Source: Cobetia amphilecti (GTDB lineage: Bacteria; Pseudomonadota; Gammaproteobacteria; Pseudomonadales; Halomonadaceae). From it: a stretch of 64,000 nt of DNA. Positions 52,048 through 61,139 of this stretch are shown here, piece after piece; positions within the stretch are counted from its first letter, which is position 1, and every line of letters begins with the position of its first letter. Made by a program: the position numbers and the translations under genes. Location: the NCBI RefSeq assembly GCF_020217465.1, contig NZ_CP084115.1, positions 2,418,001 through 2,482,000 of the forward strand. The letters run 5' to 3'. The notes under the pieces are model-generated. The model saw nothing but the letters and a program-made list of their open reading frames with translations. It was not told the DNA's origin and searched no databases.

Positions 52048-54558
52048 TCAGCTCGGCAGATACTCCTCACTCCAGCTTTCGGACACCACGCCCTCCTCGA
52101 TCAACTGGTCGATCTCTTCGTCGCTGTGATCAAGGTCCTTGAGTACCGAGCGAGTCGAAGCGCCGTATTTCTCGGCCGGCGACAGCGGGTAGATGCGTCC
52201 TCGCCGCGGACGGATGGCATAGGGATCAAGCTGAGTGATCTCGTGACCGCTGGGGTGGTCCGAGTAGACCGAGAACGAATAGCTGCCGGCATCAATCCCG
52301 GTCCGCTCGCCAGCCGGGTGGGCGTTGTAGGAGCGCAATGTTTCCAGGTTCTCGCACACGGCCGCCGCGATATCCGCCGCCTGCAGTCGCTCGACCCAGT
52401 CATTGGCTCGCGCGCTGATGAAACGCGGTGCCAGATAGGCAGCACGCTCCTCACGCGGGATTTCCGGCAATTCTTCCAGCCCCTCGACCTTGCGGAATTT
52501 CTCCAGCTCCGACTCATAGACACTGACCAGCAGGATGCCATCGGAGGCCGAATAGAAACGCGCCAGATCATCGTAGCCGGTCGCCTCACGACCGGACGGC
52601 TCGTCGAACAGGCCACGGCGCTCATAGTCATAGCAGAACGGCAACTGGGCCAGACCGCTCAGCGCTGACAGCGAGGTCTTGATGCGCGAGGTGCGACCGG
52701 TCTTGAGCTTGCGATACAGCGCGGTGGCAATCCCCAGCGACGCGCCAAAGCCGCACATGACATCGATGGTGCCGACGTGGGCATGCTCTTCGGGGGTATC
52801 CATGCTGCCGCCGAAGCGCAGCATGATGCCGGTGGTGGCCTGCACCAGATCGTCATAGCCGAGGTAGTTGGTGCGCGGCCCGGGCAGCACACCACTGAAG
52901 CAGTCCAGCTGGCAGAAGACGGCGTCCGGATTGAGCTCGCGCATGGCCTCCTCGCTCAGCCCCATGGAGGCCACCTGTCGGTCGGTGGCATTCCAGACCA
53001 CCACGTCACTCTGACGAATCAGCTCATCCAGGATGGCGCGCCCGCTGGGCTGTCTGACGTCGGTCAGCAGCGAGCGCTTGGAGCGCATGTGCGACAGGCC
53101 GAAGATGACGGTATTCCAGCAGTCATAGAACGGCTTGGCCGGATCGACCTTGATGACCTCGGCACCGAAGCGCGCCAGATAGGCTACCGAGTGCGGCCCG
53201 GCGATCACGTTGCACAGATCCAGAATCTTGACGCCTTCCAGCCAGCCATCGCGGGCATTGCGTGCCCGCACCCGTGGAAGCTTGGTCTCGATGCGGGTCA
53301 GTACCGACAGCGCATGGGTGACGCTCACCCAGCGCCGCGGCCTGGGCGTCAGCATTTCCTGGCCGCTGTCGGCCATCCACACCATCGGGCCGGGCTGGAT
53401 CATCAGCCCGAATTCCGGGTCCTCGACCTCGACCATCAGGCCCGCCGTCTCGGCGTGGTCATCGTGGATCCACTCCTGCAGCCAGCGCTGCGGCGCGCCG
53501 GGGAACTTGCCCTTGCCGAAGATCTTCTCCCATTCCTTGGAGGTGCGCGTGAGGAAGACCTCCTTCATGCGCGCCGCGATATGGTCCGCCCAGGACTTGG
53601 GCAACGGATAGACACCCAGCGACATGTCGGATTGCCATTCGCCGCTCGGGCGATAGGTATCCGGCTCCTCGCTCATGCCTTCGGCGACCAGCTCATCGTA
53701 GAGGCCCAGTACCTTCAGGCAGCGCTTGGCGTGCTCGCGATGACTCGGACAGACCACATAGAACATGCGGCCATCCTTGCACTTATAGCTGCGATAGAAG
53801 GGATCGAGCAGCTCCTGCAGCTCGTCGTAGTCGAGATTCATCGGCTGGCCTTCGATACGCCGACGTTCGATCTCCTTCTCGCGCTGGGTCTTGTAGCGAT
53901 CCGGCAGGCCCTCGATCTTGATCGAGTTGTAGCAGAGCCCCTCCATCAGCGCGCAGACCAGCGGCACCTCGATCTCGTCGCCCATGCCGGTCCGCTCGCG
54001 GGCCTGCAGCGCCAGCACCACCGAGGAAGCCGCCAGCATGGTGCCGTAGGCCGAGCCCAGCGGCAGCGGCGAGAAGGACGGGTTGATGCCCATCAGCACC
54101 CGGTTGAGGCCCATGTCGGTGAAGACGCCGGAATTGGCGGCGATCACGCTCTCGAAGGCGCGCCAGTCGCGGCGCAGGGTGTCATTGGAGGCAAAGCCGG
54201 GAATCGACAGCGTGATCAGCTCATTGCGCTCCTCGCGCAGGGCTTGAAAGTCAATGCCCAGCCGCTTCATGACCCCGGGGCGGAAGCTCTCGATCACGAT
54301 ATCGGCCTCCTCGATCAGCGCCAGCGCCTGCTCGACGCCCTCCTCTGACTTGAGGTCCAGCGAGACGATCAGCTTGTTGCGATTGAGCGTGGCGTTGGCC
54401 GGCGACTGCCACATCGGCCCGCCGGGCGGGTCGACGTGAACCACGGTGGCGCCCAGGTCGGCGAGGATCATGGCGACGGCCGGGCCCGCCATGTATTGAC
54501 CGAAATCGATGACCTTGACGTCAGTCAGCGGCAGGCGGGTTTCGGAGTGGGTTGTCAT
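52048..54558 (-). CDS. dddD: DMSP CoA-transferase/lyase DddD (836 aa)
   Basis: DddD transfers CoA to dimethylsulfoniopropionate and releases dimethyl sulfide, giving 3-hydroxypropionyl-CoA. The protein is two class III CoA-transferase (CaiB-like) domains in tandem, residues about 10-415 and 440-836, the size and layout specific to DddD. The second domain holds the expected catalytic aspartate, Asp599 in HVGTIDVMCGFG, close to Asp602 reported for Marinomonas DddD. Both domains begin with CaiB starts (VKVIDFGQYMAGPAVAMILA and VKILDLCNVIAGPHSVAYLA). Flanking BCCT, acuN, acuK, dddA and dddC genes confirm the pathway. AAGGACC precedes the ATG. Confidence 0.93.
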   Translation of the reverse strand: MTTHSETRLPLTDVKVIDFGQYMAGPAVAMILADLGATVVHVDPPGGPMWQSPANATLNRNKLIVSLDLKSEEGVEQALALIEEADIVIESFRPGVMKRLGIDFQALREERNELITLSIPGFASNDTLRRDWRAFESVIAANSGVFTDMGLNRVLMGINPSFSPLPLGSAYGTMLAASSVVLALQARERTGMGDEIEVPLVCALMEGLCYNSIKIEGLPDRYKTQREKEIERRRIEGQPMNLDYDELQELLDPFYRSYKCKDGRMFYVVCPSHREHAKRCLKVLGLYDELVAEGMSEEPDTYRPSGEWQSDMSLGVYPLPKSWADHIAARMKEVFLTRTSKEWEKIFGKGKFPGAPQRWLQEWIHDDHAETAGLMVEVEDPEFGLMIQPGPMVWMADSGQEMLTPRPRRWVSVTHALSVLTRIETKLPRVRARNARDGWLEGVKILDLCNVIAGPHSVAYLARFGAEVIKVDPAKPFYDCWNTVIFGLSHMRSKRSLLTDVRQPSGRAILDELIRQSDVVVWNATDRQVASMGLSEEAMRELNPDAVFCQLDCFSGVLPGPRTNYLGYDDLVQATTGIMLRFGGSMDTPEEHAHVGTIDVMCGFGASLGIATALYRKLKTGRTSRIKTSLSALSGLAQLPFCYDYERRGLFDEPSGREATGYDDLARFYSASDGILLVSVYESELEKFRKVEGLEELPEIPREERAAYLAPRFISARANDWVERLQAADIAAAVCENLETLRSYNAHPAGERTGIDAGSYSFSVYSDHPSGHEITQLDPYAIRPRRGRIYPLSPAEKYGASTRSVLKDLDHSDEEIDQLIEEGVVSESWSEEYLPS

Positions 54559-54644
54559 CGGTGCGGTCCTTCTGTCCGGGGGGCATGCGGGTTGCGTCAG
54601 CCCCGGTGAGCGTCATGTGTTGATAGAGACAGGAAAAAGTGCAC

Positions 54645-56282
54645 TCAGCGAGGCTTGGCGTCATCGCGCGGGCTGGGGGTCTCCAGCACCAGATGCGGTT
54701 CGAGCACCTTGCGCGCGAAGTCCTGTCGCAACCAGCGCACCAGCGACCAGGTCAGGATGAACAGCACCGGGATCATCGGCAGCGCGACCACGATGGTGGA
54801 AGTCTGCACCGCCTTAAGGCCGCCCAGCTGGATCAATGCCACCCCGACACCGGCGATCAGGAAGGCCCAGATCAGGCGCACGCTGCGCTTGGGCTCCTGA
54901 TACCCGGAGAGTTCACGGGTGGTCACCGACGCCAGCACATAGGCCGAGCTGTCCAGGGTGGTGGCGAGGAAGATGAAGCACAGCAGGATGAAGCTTGCGG
55001 TGATCAGCTCGGAGAACGGCAGCGTGGCGAGAATCGCGGACACGGCGCCGGGGATACCACCGTCGCTGAGCGCAGCCGCGACATCCAGGGTGCCACTCAC
55101 CTGCAGGTCCAGCGCATAGCCGCCCCAGACCGCGAAGAACACCCAGCAGCCCAACGAGCCGAACACCAGCTCGGCGATGATCAGCTCACGAATGGTGCGT
55201 CCCCGCGAGATACGGGCGACGAACAGCCCCATCATCGGCGCGTAGGCGATCCACCAGGCCCAGTAGAAGACGGTCCAATCCTTCCAGAAGGTCGAATCGC
55301 CCACCGGGTCGGTCCACAGGCTCATGGTCACGAAGCTCGACAGCATGGTGCCGAGACTGTTGACCCAGCCTTCCACCATGAACAACGACGGCCCGGCGAT
55401 GAAGGTGAAGGCCAGCAAGGCGATGGCCAGAATCACGTTGATGTCGGAGAGAATCTTGATGCCCTTGGCCAGCCCGAACCACACACTGGCGGAGAAGATC
55501 GCCGTCCAGATCAGCAGCACTCCCAGATTGAGCGCAAAGGACGGCTCGATGCCCAGCAGATCGCCAAGCAGTCGTGATACCAGCGGCACCGCCAGCCCCA
55601 GCGAGGTGCCGACACCGCCGACGATGCCGAACACCACCACGGCATCCAGCAACACGCCCCACCAGCCGTCGGCACGCTTGCCGAGCACGCCGCTGGAGGC
55701 CACGGACAGACGCACGCCCGGGCGGTTGCGCACATACATGGAATAGGCGATGGGAATCGCCGGCAGGCAATAGAACGCCCAGGGCGTCAGCCCCCAGTGA
55801 AACTGGCCATAGGCCAGCGCCCACTCGGCTGCCGCATCGCTACCGGCCTTGACGTCAAATGGCGGGCCGGTGAAATAGTAGATCGGCTCGACCCACGCCC
55901 AGTTGACGATGGCGATACCGATGCCGCCGGCAAAGATCATCGCGACCCAGCTGAAATACGAGAACTCCGGCGTGTCCTGTGGGCCGCCCAGACGGACGTT
56001 GCCGTAGCGGCTGAACGCCAGACCGATCAGGAACACGACGACGGAGAAGCCCGCCAGCAGGTAAAGCCAGCCGAAATTGCCGGTCGCGAAGGCGAAGGCG
56101 GCATTGACGGCCGCCTCACCGGACTCGGGAAACAGGATGATGGGGATGATGAGGCCGGCGATGACGAGCACCGAGGGCAGGAAAACCCGCCAGTCGATCT
56201 CGTCGTGGGCCTTGTGGGAGGCGCGGGGCTCGCGTGTCGGGCTCCCGCTGCCGGAAGCCGTCTTGGGCGCAGAACTGCTCAT
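54645..56282 (-). CDS. dddT: BCCT-family transporter, DddT-like copy 2 (545 aa)
   Basis: This second BCCT carrier is highly similar to the first along its length (for example FGIVGGVGTSLGLAVPLVS and ATTLDSSAYVLASVT in both). It carries IAIVNWAWVEPIYYFTGP, EWALAYGQFHWGLTPWAFYC and FWKDWTVFYWAWWIAYAPMM. An N-terminal Ser/Pro-rich extension of about 25 residues and a longer C-tail differ. I start it at 56282 (MSSSAPKT) because the preceding codons look untranslated; GTG at 56291 is possible. It lies 86 bp upstream of dddD in the same operon, so it is probably the DMSP importer co-expressed with the enzyme. Confidence 0.88.
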   Translation of the reverse strand: MSSSAPKTASGSGSPTREPRASHKAHDEIDWRVFLPSVLVIAGLIIPIILFPESGEAAVNAAFAFATGNFGWLYLLAGFSVVVFLIGLAFSRYGNVRLGGPQDTPEFSYFSWVAMIFAGGIGIAIVNWAWVEPIYYFTGPPFDVKAGSDAAAEWALAYGQFHWGLTPWAFYCLPAIPIAYSMYVRNRPGVRLSVASSGVLGKRADGWWGVLLDAVVVFGIVGGVGTSLGLAVPLVSRLLGDLLGIEPSFALNLGVLLIWTAIFSASVWFGLAKGIKILSDINVILAIALLAFTFIAGPSLFMVEGWVNSLGTMLSSFVTMSLWTDPVGDSTFWKDWTVFYWAWWIAYAPMMGLFVARISRGRTIRELIIAELVFGSLGCWVFFAVWGGYALDLQVSGTLDVAAALSDGGIPGAVSAILATLPFSELITASFILLCFIFLATTLDSSAYVLASVTTRELSGYQEPKRSVRLIWAFLIAGVGVALIQLGGLKAVQTSTIVVALPMIPVLFILTWSLVRWLRQDFARKVLEPHLVLETPSPRDDAKPR

Positions 56283-56478
56283 GTTGATCACCGTTATTGT
56301 GGTTATGCGGTTCGGTGTTTAGGCGAGGTCCACCGCGATTGGCGTATCGCTGGCGGACCACTCAACGCATGTTGTTGAAAGGGTCTGGCTGTCTAAAGCC
56401 GAAATCTCTGACGCGTCACATCGATTGCCGTCACTTGGCAGACACGGCACAAACGAGGCCGAGACTCGTCAGTCCCGC

Positions 56479-56847
56479 TCAATCGGGACAGAATTGCGCA
56501 ATGCCATCCTCGAAGGACCAATCGATATCGTGATTCTCCGAGATCGTGATCAGGACGTTGCCGGGGGCAATCCCTGGGTTTCTGCCCAGCGCCTCGACCA
56601 CTCTGGCGTAGAACGCCTTCTTGGCCTGGTCCGGCTTTCCGCTGCGCATCACCAGATGCATCATCACGCGGTCCTGATCGCGTGACTGGAATTCTAGGTC
56701 CTGGTCGGCACATTCATGGATCACCTGGTAGCGATCATCTGCCGGAAAATCCAGGGTTTCGATGACGGCTGCATTGACCTCATCGGCAATCGCCTTGCGA
56801 TAAGCGTCAGACTTGCCTTTCAGAACATTGATCGTGACAAAGGGCAT
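56479..56847 (-). CDS. Tautomerase-superfamily protein, malonate-semialdehyde-decarboxylase-like (122 aa)
   Basis: Tautomerase-fold proteins use an N-terminal proline. If the start is the ATG at 56847, Met removal leaves Pro1 (PFVTINVLKG), with GGAGG at proper distance. From memory of the family, malonate semialdehyde decarboxylase has Pro1, Asp37 and PANDRYQ; this protein has Asp37 in FPADDRYQ at the same number, and ends ENHDIDWSFEDGIAQF much like that enzyme's C-terminus. One of the two arginines used there appears as Lys70. It lies between acuK and dddT2. Since malonate semialdehyde is the product of DddA, a decarboxylase role is attractive but unproven. Confidence 0.72.
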   Translation of the reverse strand: MPFVTINVLKGKSDAYRKAIADEVNAAVIETLDFPADDRYQVIHECADQDLEFQSRDQDRVMMHLVMRSGKPDQAKKAFYARVVEALGRNPGIAPGNVLITISENHDIDWSFEDGIAQFCPD

Positions 56848-56915
56848 CATTGCCTCCGCTGGCACCCGGGAAAGGGGTGCGGTGAATGAACATCGAATTT
56901 GCCAGACCCCGGGGC

Positions 56916-57752
56916 CTAGCGATGACGGAAGACCGGCGCACGCTTGGCAACGAAGGCGCTCATGCCCTCCTTCTGCCCTTCAGTCGCGAAGGCGGCCTGA
57001 AAGAGCAGACGCTCTTGACGTAGCCCTTCATAGAGCGGGGTCTCGAATGCCGTGTTGACGGCTGACTTGGCCATCTTGACCGCCGGCGTGTTATAGCCCG
57101 CGATGGTATGCGCGGCCTCGAGCGCGTTCTGCATCAGCTCATCCTTGGGCACAATCCGCGCCACCAGGCCAATTTCTTTGGCCTCCTGAGCGCCGATGTT
57201 GCGGCCGGTCAAGACCATATCCATCGTCATCGCCTTGCCGACCGAACGGGCCAGACGCTGTGATCCGCCGATCCCCGGCAGGATGCCCAACTTGATTTCC
57301 GGCTGGCCAAATTGGGCGTCTTCCGAGGCGATGATGAAGTCGCACAGCAGGGCCAGTTCACAGCCGCCACCGAGGGCAAAACCACTGACGGCGGCGATGA
57401 TCGGCTTGGAAATCCTGCGCACCTCGTCCCAGGGCGAGAGAAAGTCATCCATGTAGAAATCAGTGAAAGACTTCTCGGCCATTTCCTCGATGTCCGCACC
57501 GGCGGCAAAGGCGCGGGGATTGCCGGTGATGACCATGGCGCCGATGCCAGGGTCCGCGTCCAGCTCGCGGAGGACCGCAAGCGTCTCCTCGGCCAATTGG
57601 CGGTTGAGCGCATTCAGACTTTTCGGGCGATTGAGGATGATCAACCCGACGCGCTCGCGGCGCTCGACGACGATCATCTCGAGATTTTCCGGCTCCGGCG
57701 CGTCAGACGCCGACTGTTTGGCCTGGGGTTGCGATTTCACCATCTTGTTCAT
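56916..57752 (-). CDS. acuK: Acryloyl-CoA hydratase AcuK, crotonase family (278 aa)
   Basis: AcuK adds water to acryloyl-CoA to give 3-hydroxypropionyl-CoA. The crotonase fold is complete, with the oxyanion segment AFAAGADIEEM and both catalytic glutamates: Glu132 in ALGGGCELALLCDF and Glu152 in FGQPEIKLGILPG. An N-terminal polar extension of about 25 residues is slightly unusual. GGGAGAC precedes the ATG. It pairs with acuN 93 bp upstream, as in the Halomonas HTNK1 acrylate cluster. The same fold includes CaiD, but the neighbourhood here is that of acrylate and DMSP. Confidence 0.88.
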   Translation of the reverse strand: MNKMVKSQPQAKQSASDAPEPENLEMIVVERRERVGLIILNRPKSLNALNRQLAEETLAVLRELDADPGIGAMVITGNPRAFAAGADIEEMAEKSFTDFYMDDFLSPWDEVRRISKPIIAAVSGFALGGGCELALLCDFIIASEDAQFGQPEIKLGILPGIGGSQRLARSVGKAMTMDMVLTGRNIGAQEAKEIGLVARIVPKDELMQNALEAAHTIAGYNTPAVKMAKSAVNTAFETPLYEGLRQERLLFQAAFATEGQKEGMSAFVAKRAPVFRHR

Positions 57753-57845
57753 TCTTGTCTCCCGATGTCGGGTGGCGTCACTCTGGCGTGAGTTCTGGCG
57801 TGAGCCCTGGCGTAACTTCTGCGTAAATTCGGCCTAGCCGCTTAC

Positions 57846-59258
57846 TTACTGCGCATCGCAGAACGTTGCGGTACTGGACGATGACGCGTCACTGGATGAC
57901 GAGGCGTCTGGCGCTGCGCCGCGCGTTTTCGCGGCAGTACTTGATGACTTGCGAGCCGGACGGGCCTTGTGTGCGCTGCCATTCTCGCTGCTCTGTTCAC
58001 CGCTCTGTTCGCTGCCATTCTCGGCGATCTTTCCGCCGTGCTTCTGGCGGTCAGATTCGGGCAGATGATAGGCACCATGGCGTGTCATCAACTCGTCCAG
58101 AATCGCCTCGCGATGCTGGCCAAGGCTCGGCGCACTGCAGGGCACCTGACTGTCGATGTCCCGACGCCCCGTGAGCTTGATCGGATTACCCGCCGTCCTG
58201 AATGGCTTGCCGGCCTTGCCCTGGACCTGAACGATCATATTGCGGGCCTTCAGTTGCGGGTGATCGAACAGCTTGTCGATGGTATTGATCGGCGAGCACG
58301 GCACGCCCTCCTCATTGAGCAGATCCACCCAATGCTGAACCGGCTGCTGCACCAGGATTTTTTCCATCTCGATCACCAGTTCCGGACGATTCCTGCAGCG
58401 CATGTCGTTGCTGAGAAAACGCGGATCGAAGGCCAACCGCGCCGCACCGATGGCATCGGCCATCAACAGGAACAAGGTGTCGTTGCCGGCCGCGATGACG
58501 AGCTTGCCATCCTGCGCATTGAAGCTTTCAAACGGCGCCAGCGAAGGATGGCAATCGCCGGTGCGATGCGGCACCTTGCCTTCGATATCGAAGCGCGCCA
58601 GCGCCGTTTCCATCAGCGCCGCCTGGCAGTCGAGCATGCCGATATCCACCCGCGTGCCCTGGGCATCCCGGGTGCGGCTATAGAGCGATGCGAGAATGCC
58701 CACCGCCGCAAACAGCGCCGCGCTCAGGTCGCCAAAGCTGGTCCCCACGCGGGCGGGCTCTCCATCAGGCCAGCCGGTCAGGCTCATGATGCCGCCCATG
58801 GCCTGCACGACCATGTCGTAGCCGGGCAGTTCGCTGAAGGGGCCGGTGTGCCCGAAGCCCGAGATCGAGGAATAGATCAGGTGAGGATGCGTTCTGGCCA
58901 GGCGCTCAGGGCCATAGCCCAGGCGGTCCATCACCCCGGGACGGAAGTTCTCCACCAGCACATCCGCCTCATCCAGCAGGCGCTCAAGCAGCTCGCGGTC
59001 ACGAGGCGACTTGATGTCCAGCACGATGCTTTCCTTGTTGCGGTTGAAGCAGCTGAAATAGGCGCTTTCTCCCTCCACGAAGGGACCGAATTCGCGGGTA
59101 TCGTCTCCGGTCCCGATCTTCTCCACCTTGATGACACGTGCGCCCAGGTCAGCCAGCACCATGGTGCAATAAGGCCCGGCGAGTACCCGTGAGAAATCCA
59201 GCACGGTGATCCCGTCCAGAGGCCCCTTCTTGAGTTCCGTCTGCGTCGAGATGGCCAT
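57846..59258 (-). CDS. acuN: Class III CoA-transferase AcuN (470 aa) with low-complexity tail
   Basis: AcuN transfers CoA to acrylate (or 3-hydroxypropionate). The CaiB/BaiF fold is clear: VLDFSRVLAGPYCTMVLADL at the N-terminus, VENFRPGVMDRLGYG, and the catalytic Asp177 in VGTSFGDLSAALFA. The core ends near residue 400. About 70 further residues form a polar Ser/Ala/Gly/Lys-rich tail (SDRQKHGGKIAENGSEQSGE and later SSSSDASSSS) that other members lack. The tail may be a linker or disordered extension, or may come from a frame change at the 3' end. GGGAG precedes the start. It lies 26 bp after dddA. Confidence 0.88.
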   Translation of the reverse strand: MAISTQTELKKGPLDGITVLDFSRVLAGPYCTMVLADLGARVIKVEKIGTGDDTREFGPFVEGESAYFSCFNRNKESIVLDIKSPRDRELLERLLDEADVLVENFRPGVMDRLGYGPERLARTHPHLIYSSISGFGHTGPFSELPGYDMVVQAMGGIMSLTGWPDGEPARVGTSFGDLSAALFAAVGILASLYSRTRDAQGTRVDIGMLDCQAALMETALARFDIEGKVPHRTGDCHPSLAPFESFNAQDGKLVIAAGNDTLFLLMADAIGAARLAFDPRFLSNDMRCRNRPELVIEMEKILVQQPVQHWVDLLNEEGVPCSPINTIDKLFDHPQLKARNMIVQVQGKAGKPFRTAGNPIKLTGRRDIDSQVPCSAPSLGQHREAILDELMTRHGAYHLPESDRQKHGGKIAENGSEQSGEQSSENGSAHKARPARKSSSTAAKTRGAAPDASSSSDASSSSTATFCDAQ

Positions 59259-59284
59259 CGGTCAACTCCCAAAGTCGTGGCGTA

Positions 59285-61042
59285 TTACTGTGCGTTCAGG
59301 ATCCATCCCGCGGCTTTTTCCGCGATCATCAGGGTCGGCGAGTTGGTATTGCCGCTGACGATGGTCGGCATGATGCCGGCATCCGCCACCCGCAATCCCT
59401 GGATACCGCGCACACGCAGACGGCTGTCAACCACCGCCATCGGGTCGTCCGCGCGCCCCATGCGCGTGGTGCCCACCGGATGGAAGATGGTGGTGCCTAT
59501 ATCGCCGGCTAGCCTGGCGAGCTCTTCATCAGTCTGGTACTCGACCCCCGGCTTGATCTCCTCAGGCTTGTAACGCGCAAAGGCAGGCTGGGAGGCGATG
59601 CGCCGCGTGACCCGCAAGGAATCGGCCGCGACCTTGCGGTCTTCTTCCGTGCTCAGGTAGTTGGGCGCGATGGCCGGGGCCTGACGCGGGTCGGCGCTCT
59701 GCAGACGCACCGTGCCACGGCTGGTGGGGTTGAGATTGCAGACACTCGCAGTGATCGCCGGGAAGGGATGCAACGGCTGCCCGAAGGCCTCGAGGCTCAG
59801 CGGCTGGACGTGGTACTGGATATTGGGATGGGCGTAGTCATCGCTGCTGCGCGTGAAGGCCCCCAGCTGCGACGGCGCCATGCTCATCGGCCCGGAACGC
59901 TTGAACAGGTACTGCATGCCGATGCCCATCTTGCCCAGCAAGGTGCTGGCCATGGCGTTCAGGGTCTTGGCATTGGTGACCTTGTAGACCGAGCGGATCT
60001 GCAGGTGATCCTGCAGGTTCTCGCCGACGCCGGGCAGGTCCTTCACCACCTCGACGCCATGCTCCTCCAGCAATGCCCTGGGCCCGACGCCCGAGACCTG
60101 CAGCAGGTGTGGCGAGCCGATGGCGCCAGCACACAGCACGACCTCACGCTTCGCCGAGAGGTTGATGACCTTGCCGTCACGCACGACCTGCAGCCCCGTG
60201 CAGCGCAGATCAGTCGCTTCTTTCGCCGCCCCTGTTTCAGCCCCCATGCCCTGCTCGCCGTCCGCAAACAGCAGACGATTGACCTGGGTGGAGTGCCACA
60301 GCGTCAGGTTGCTGCGCTTGAGCGCCGGGCGCAGGAAGGCCTTGGCCGTGTTCCAGCGCCAGCCCGCACGCTGGTTGACCTCGAAATAGGCCACCCCTTC
60401 ATTGCTGCCACGGTTGAAGTCCTTGGTGCGCGGAATGCCGGCCTGCTCGGCCGCACTGGCGAAGTCATCCAGCACTTCCCAGTTGAGGCGCTGACGCTCG
60501 ACGCGCCATTCCCCACCGTGGCCATGGAAATCACGCTGCTCAGGGTCACTGCTGGCGCCGTCATCCAGTAGCGCGTGATCCTCGTGACGCATGAAATCAG
60601 CAAGACACTGCTCCCAACGCCACTCGTCATCGCCGGACACCTCGGCCCAGTGATCGTAATCCCGCGCCTGGCCGCGCATGTAGATCATGCCGTTGATGCT
60701 GGAACAGCCGCCCAGCGTCTTGCCGCGCGGATAGATCAGCGAACGGCCGTTGAGTCCCTTGTCCGGCTCGGTGCGGAACATCCAGTCGGTGCGCGGGTTG
60801 TTGATGCAGTACAGATAGCCCACCGGAATGTGAATCCAGTGGTAGTTATCACGCCCCCCCGCCTCGACCAGCAACACGCGGTGGTTAGGGTTGGCGCTGA
60901 GGCGATTGGCCATCAGGCAGCCGGCGGAACCGGCGCCCACGATGATATAATCGAATTCAGAGAGATCGTCGCCCGGTTTGGCGGGGCGAGCGTCCTGCTC
61001 GCCCTCCGGGGATCGATGCGGGTTGTTCTTGTTGTCTGACAT
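59285..61042 (-). CDS. dddA: 3-hydroxypropionate dehydrogenase DddA, GMC oxidoreductase (585 aa)
   Basis: This FAD enzyme of the glucose-methanol-choline group oxidises 3-hydroxypropionate to malonate semialdehyde. An FAD motif DYIIVGAGSAGCLMANRLS is near 31-49 and LLVEAGG follows. GMC signatures NPRTDWMFRTEPDKGLNGRS, YPRGKTLGGCSSINGMIYMR and CAGAIGSPHLLQVSGVGPR are present. The active-site His region is IFHPVGTTRMG, with VSGNTNSPTLMIAEKAA at the end. An N-terminal extension of about 25 polar residues is extra. Homology to choline dehydrogenase is strong, so only the neighbours decide the role. Confidence 0.88.
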   Translation of the reverse strand: MSDNKNNPHRSPEGEQDARPAKPGDDLSEFDYIIVGAGSAGCLMANRLSANPNHRVLLVEAGGRDNYHWIHIPVGYLYCINNPRTDWMFRTEPDKGLNGRSLIYPRGKTLGGCSSINGMIYMRGQARDYDHWAEVSGDDEWRWEQCLADFMRHEDHALLDDGASSDPEQRDFHGHGGEWRVERQRLNWEVLDDFASAAEQAGIPRTKDFNRGSNEGVAYFEVNQRAGWRWNTAKAFLRPALKRSNLTLWHSTQVNRLLFADGEQGMGAETGAAKEATDLRCTGLQVVRDGKVINLSAKREVVLCAGAIGSPHLLQVSGVGPRALLEEHGVEVVKDLPGVGENLQDHLQIRSVYKVTNAKTLNAMASTLLGKMGIGMQYLFKRSGPMSMAPSQLGAFTRSSDDYAHPNIQYHVQPLSLEAFGQPLHPFPAITASVCNLNPTSRGTVRLQSADPRQAPAIAPNYLSTEEDRKVAADSLRVTRRIASQPAFARYKPEEIKPGVEYQTDEELARLAGDIGTTIFHPVGTTRMGRADDPMAVVDSRLRVRGIQGLRVADAGIMPTIVSGNTNSPTLMIAEKAAGWILNAQ

Positions 61043-61139
61043 GGCGAGTCCCTCTCCAGACAGCTGGCGTATGCTGGTAGATAACCAGAATGCAGATGAC
61101 TAATGCATGGCGACACTGCAGATGGCAGTCGCGAGCGAC

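Noticed and set aside
52777-54348. 523-codon open frame opposite dddD
   Set aside because: Shadow of the long high-GC dddD gene, without a ribosome site or domain features.
57969-59192. 407-codon open frame opposite acuN
   Set aside because: Antisense shadow; the CoA-transferase signatures lie on the minus strand.
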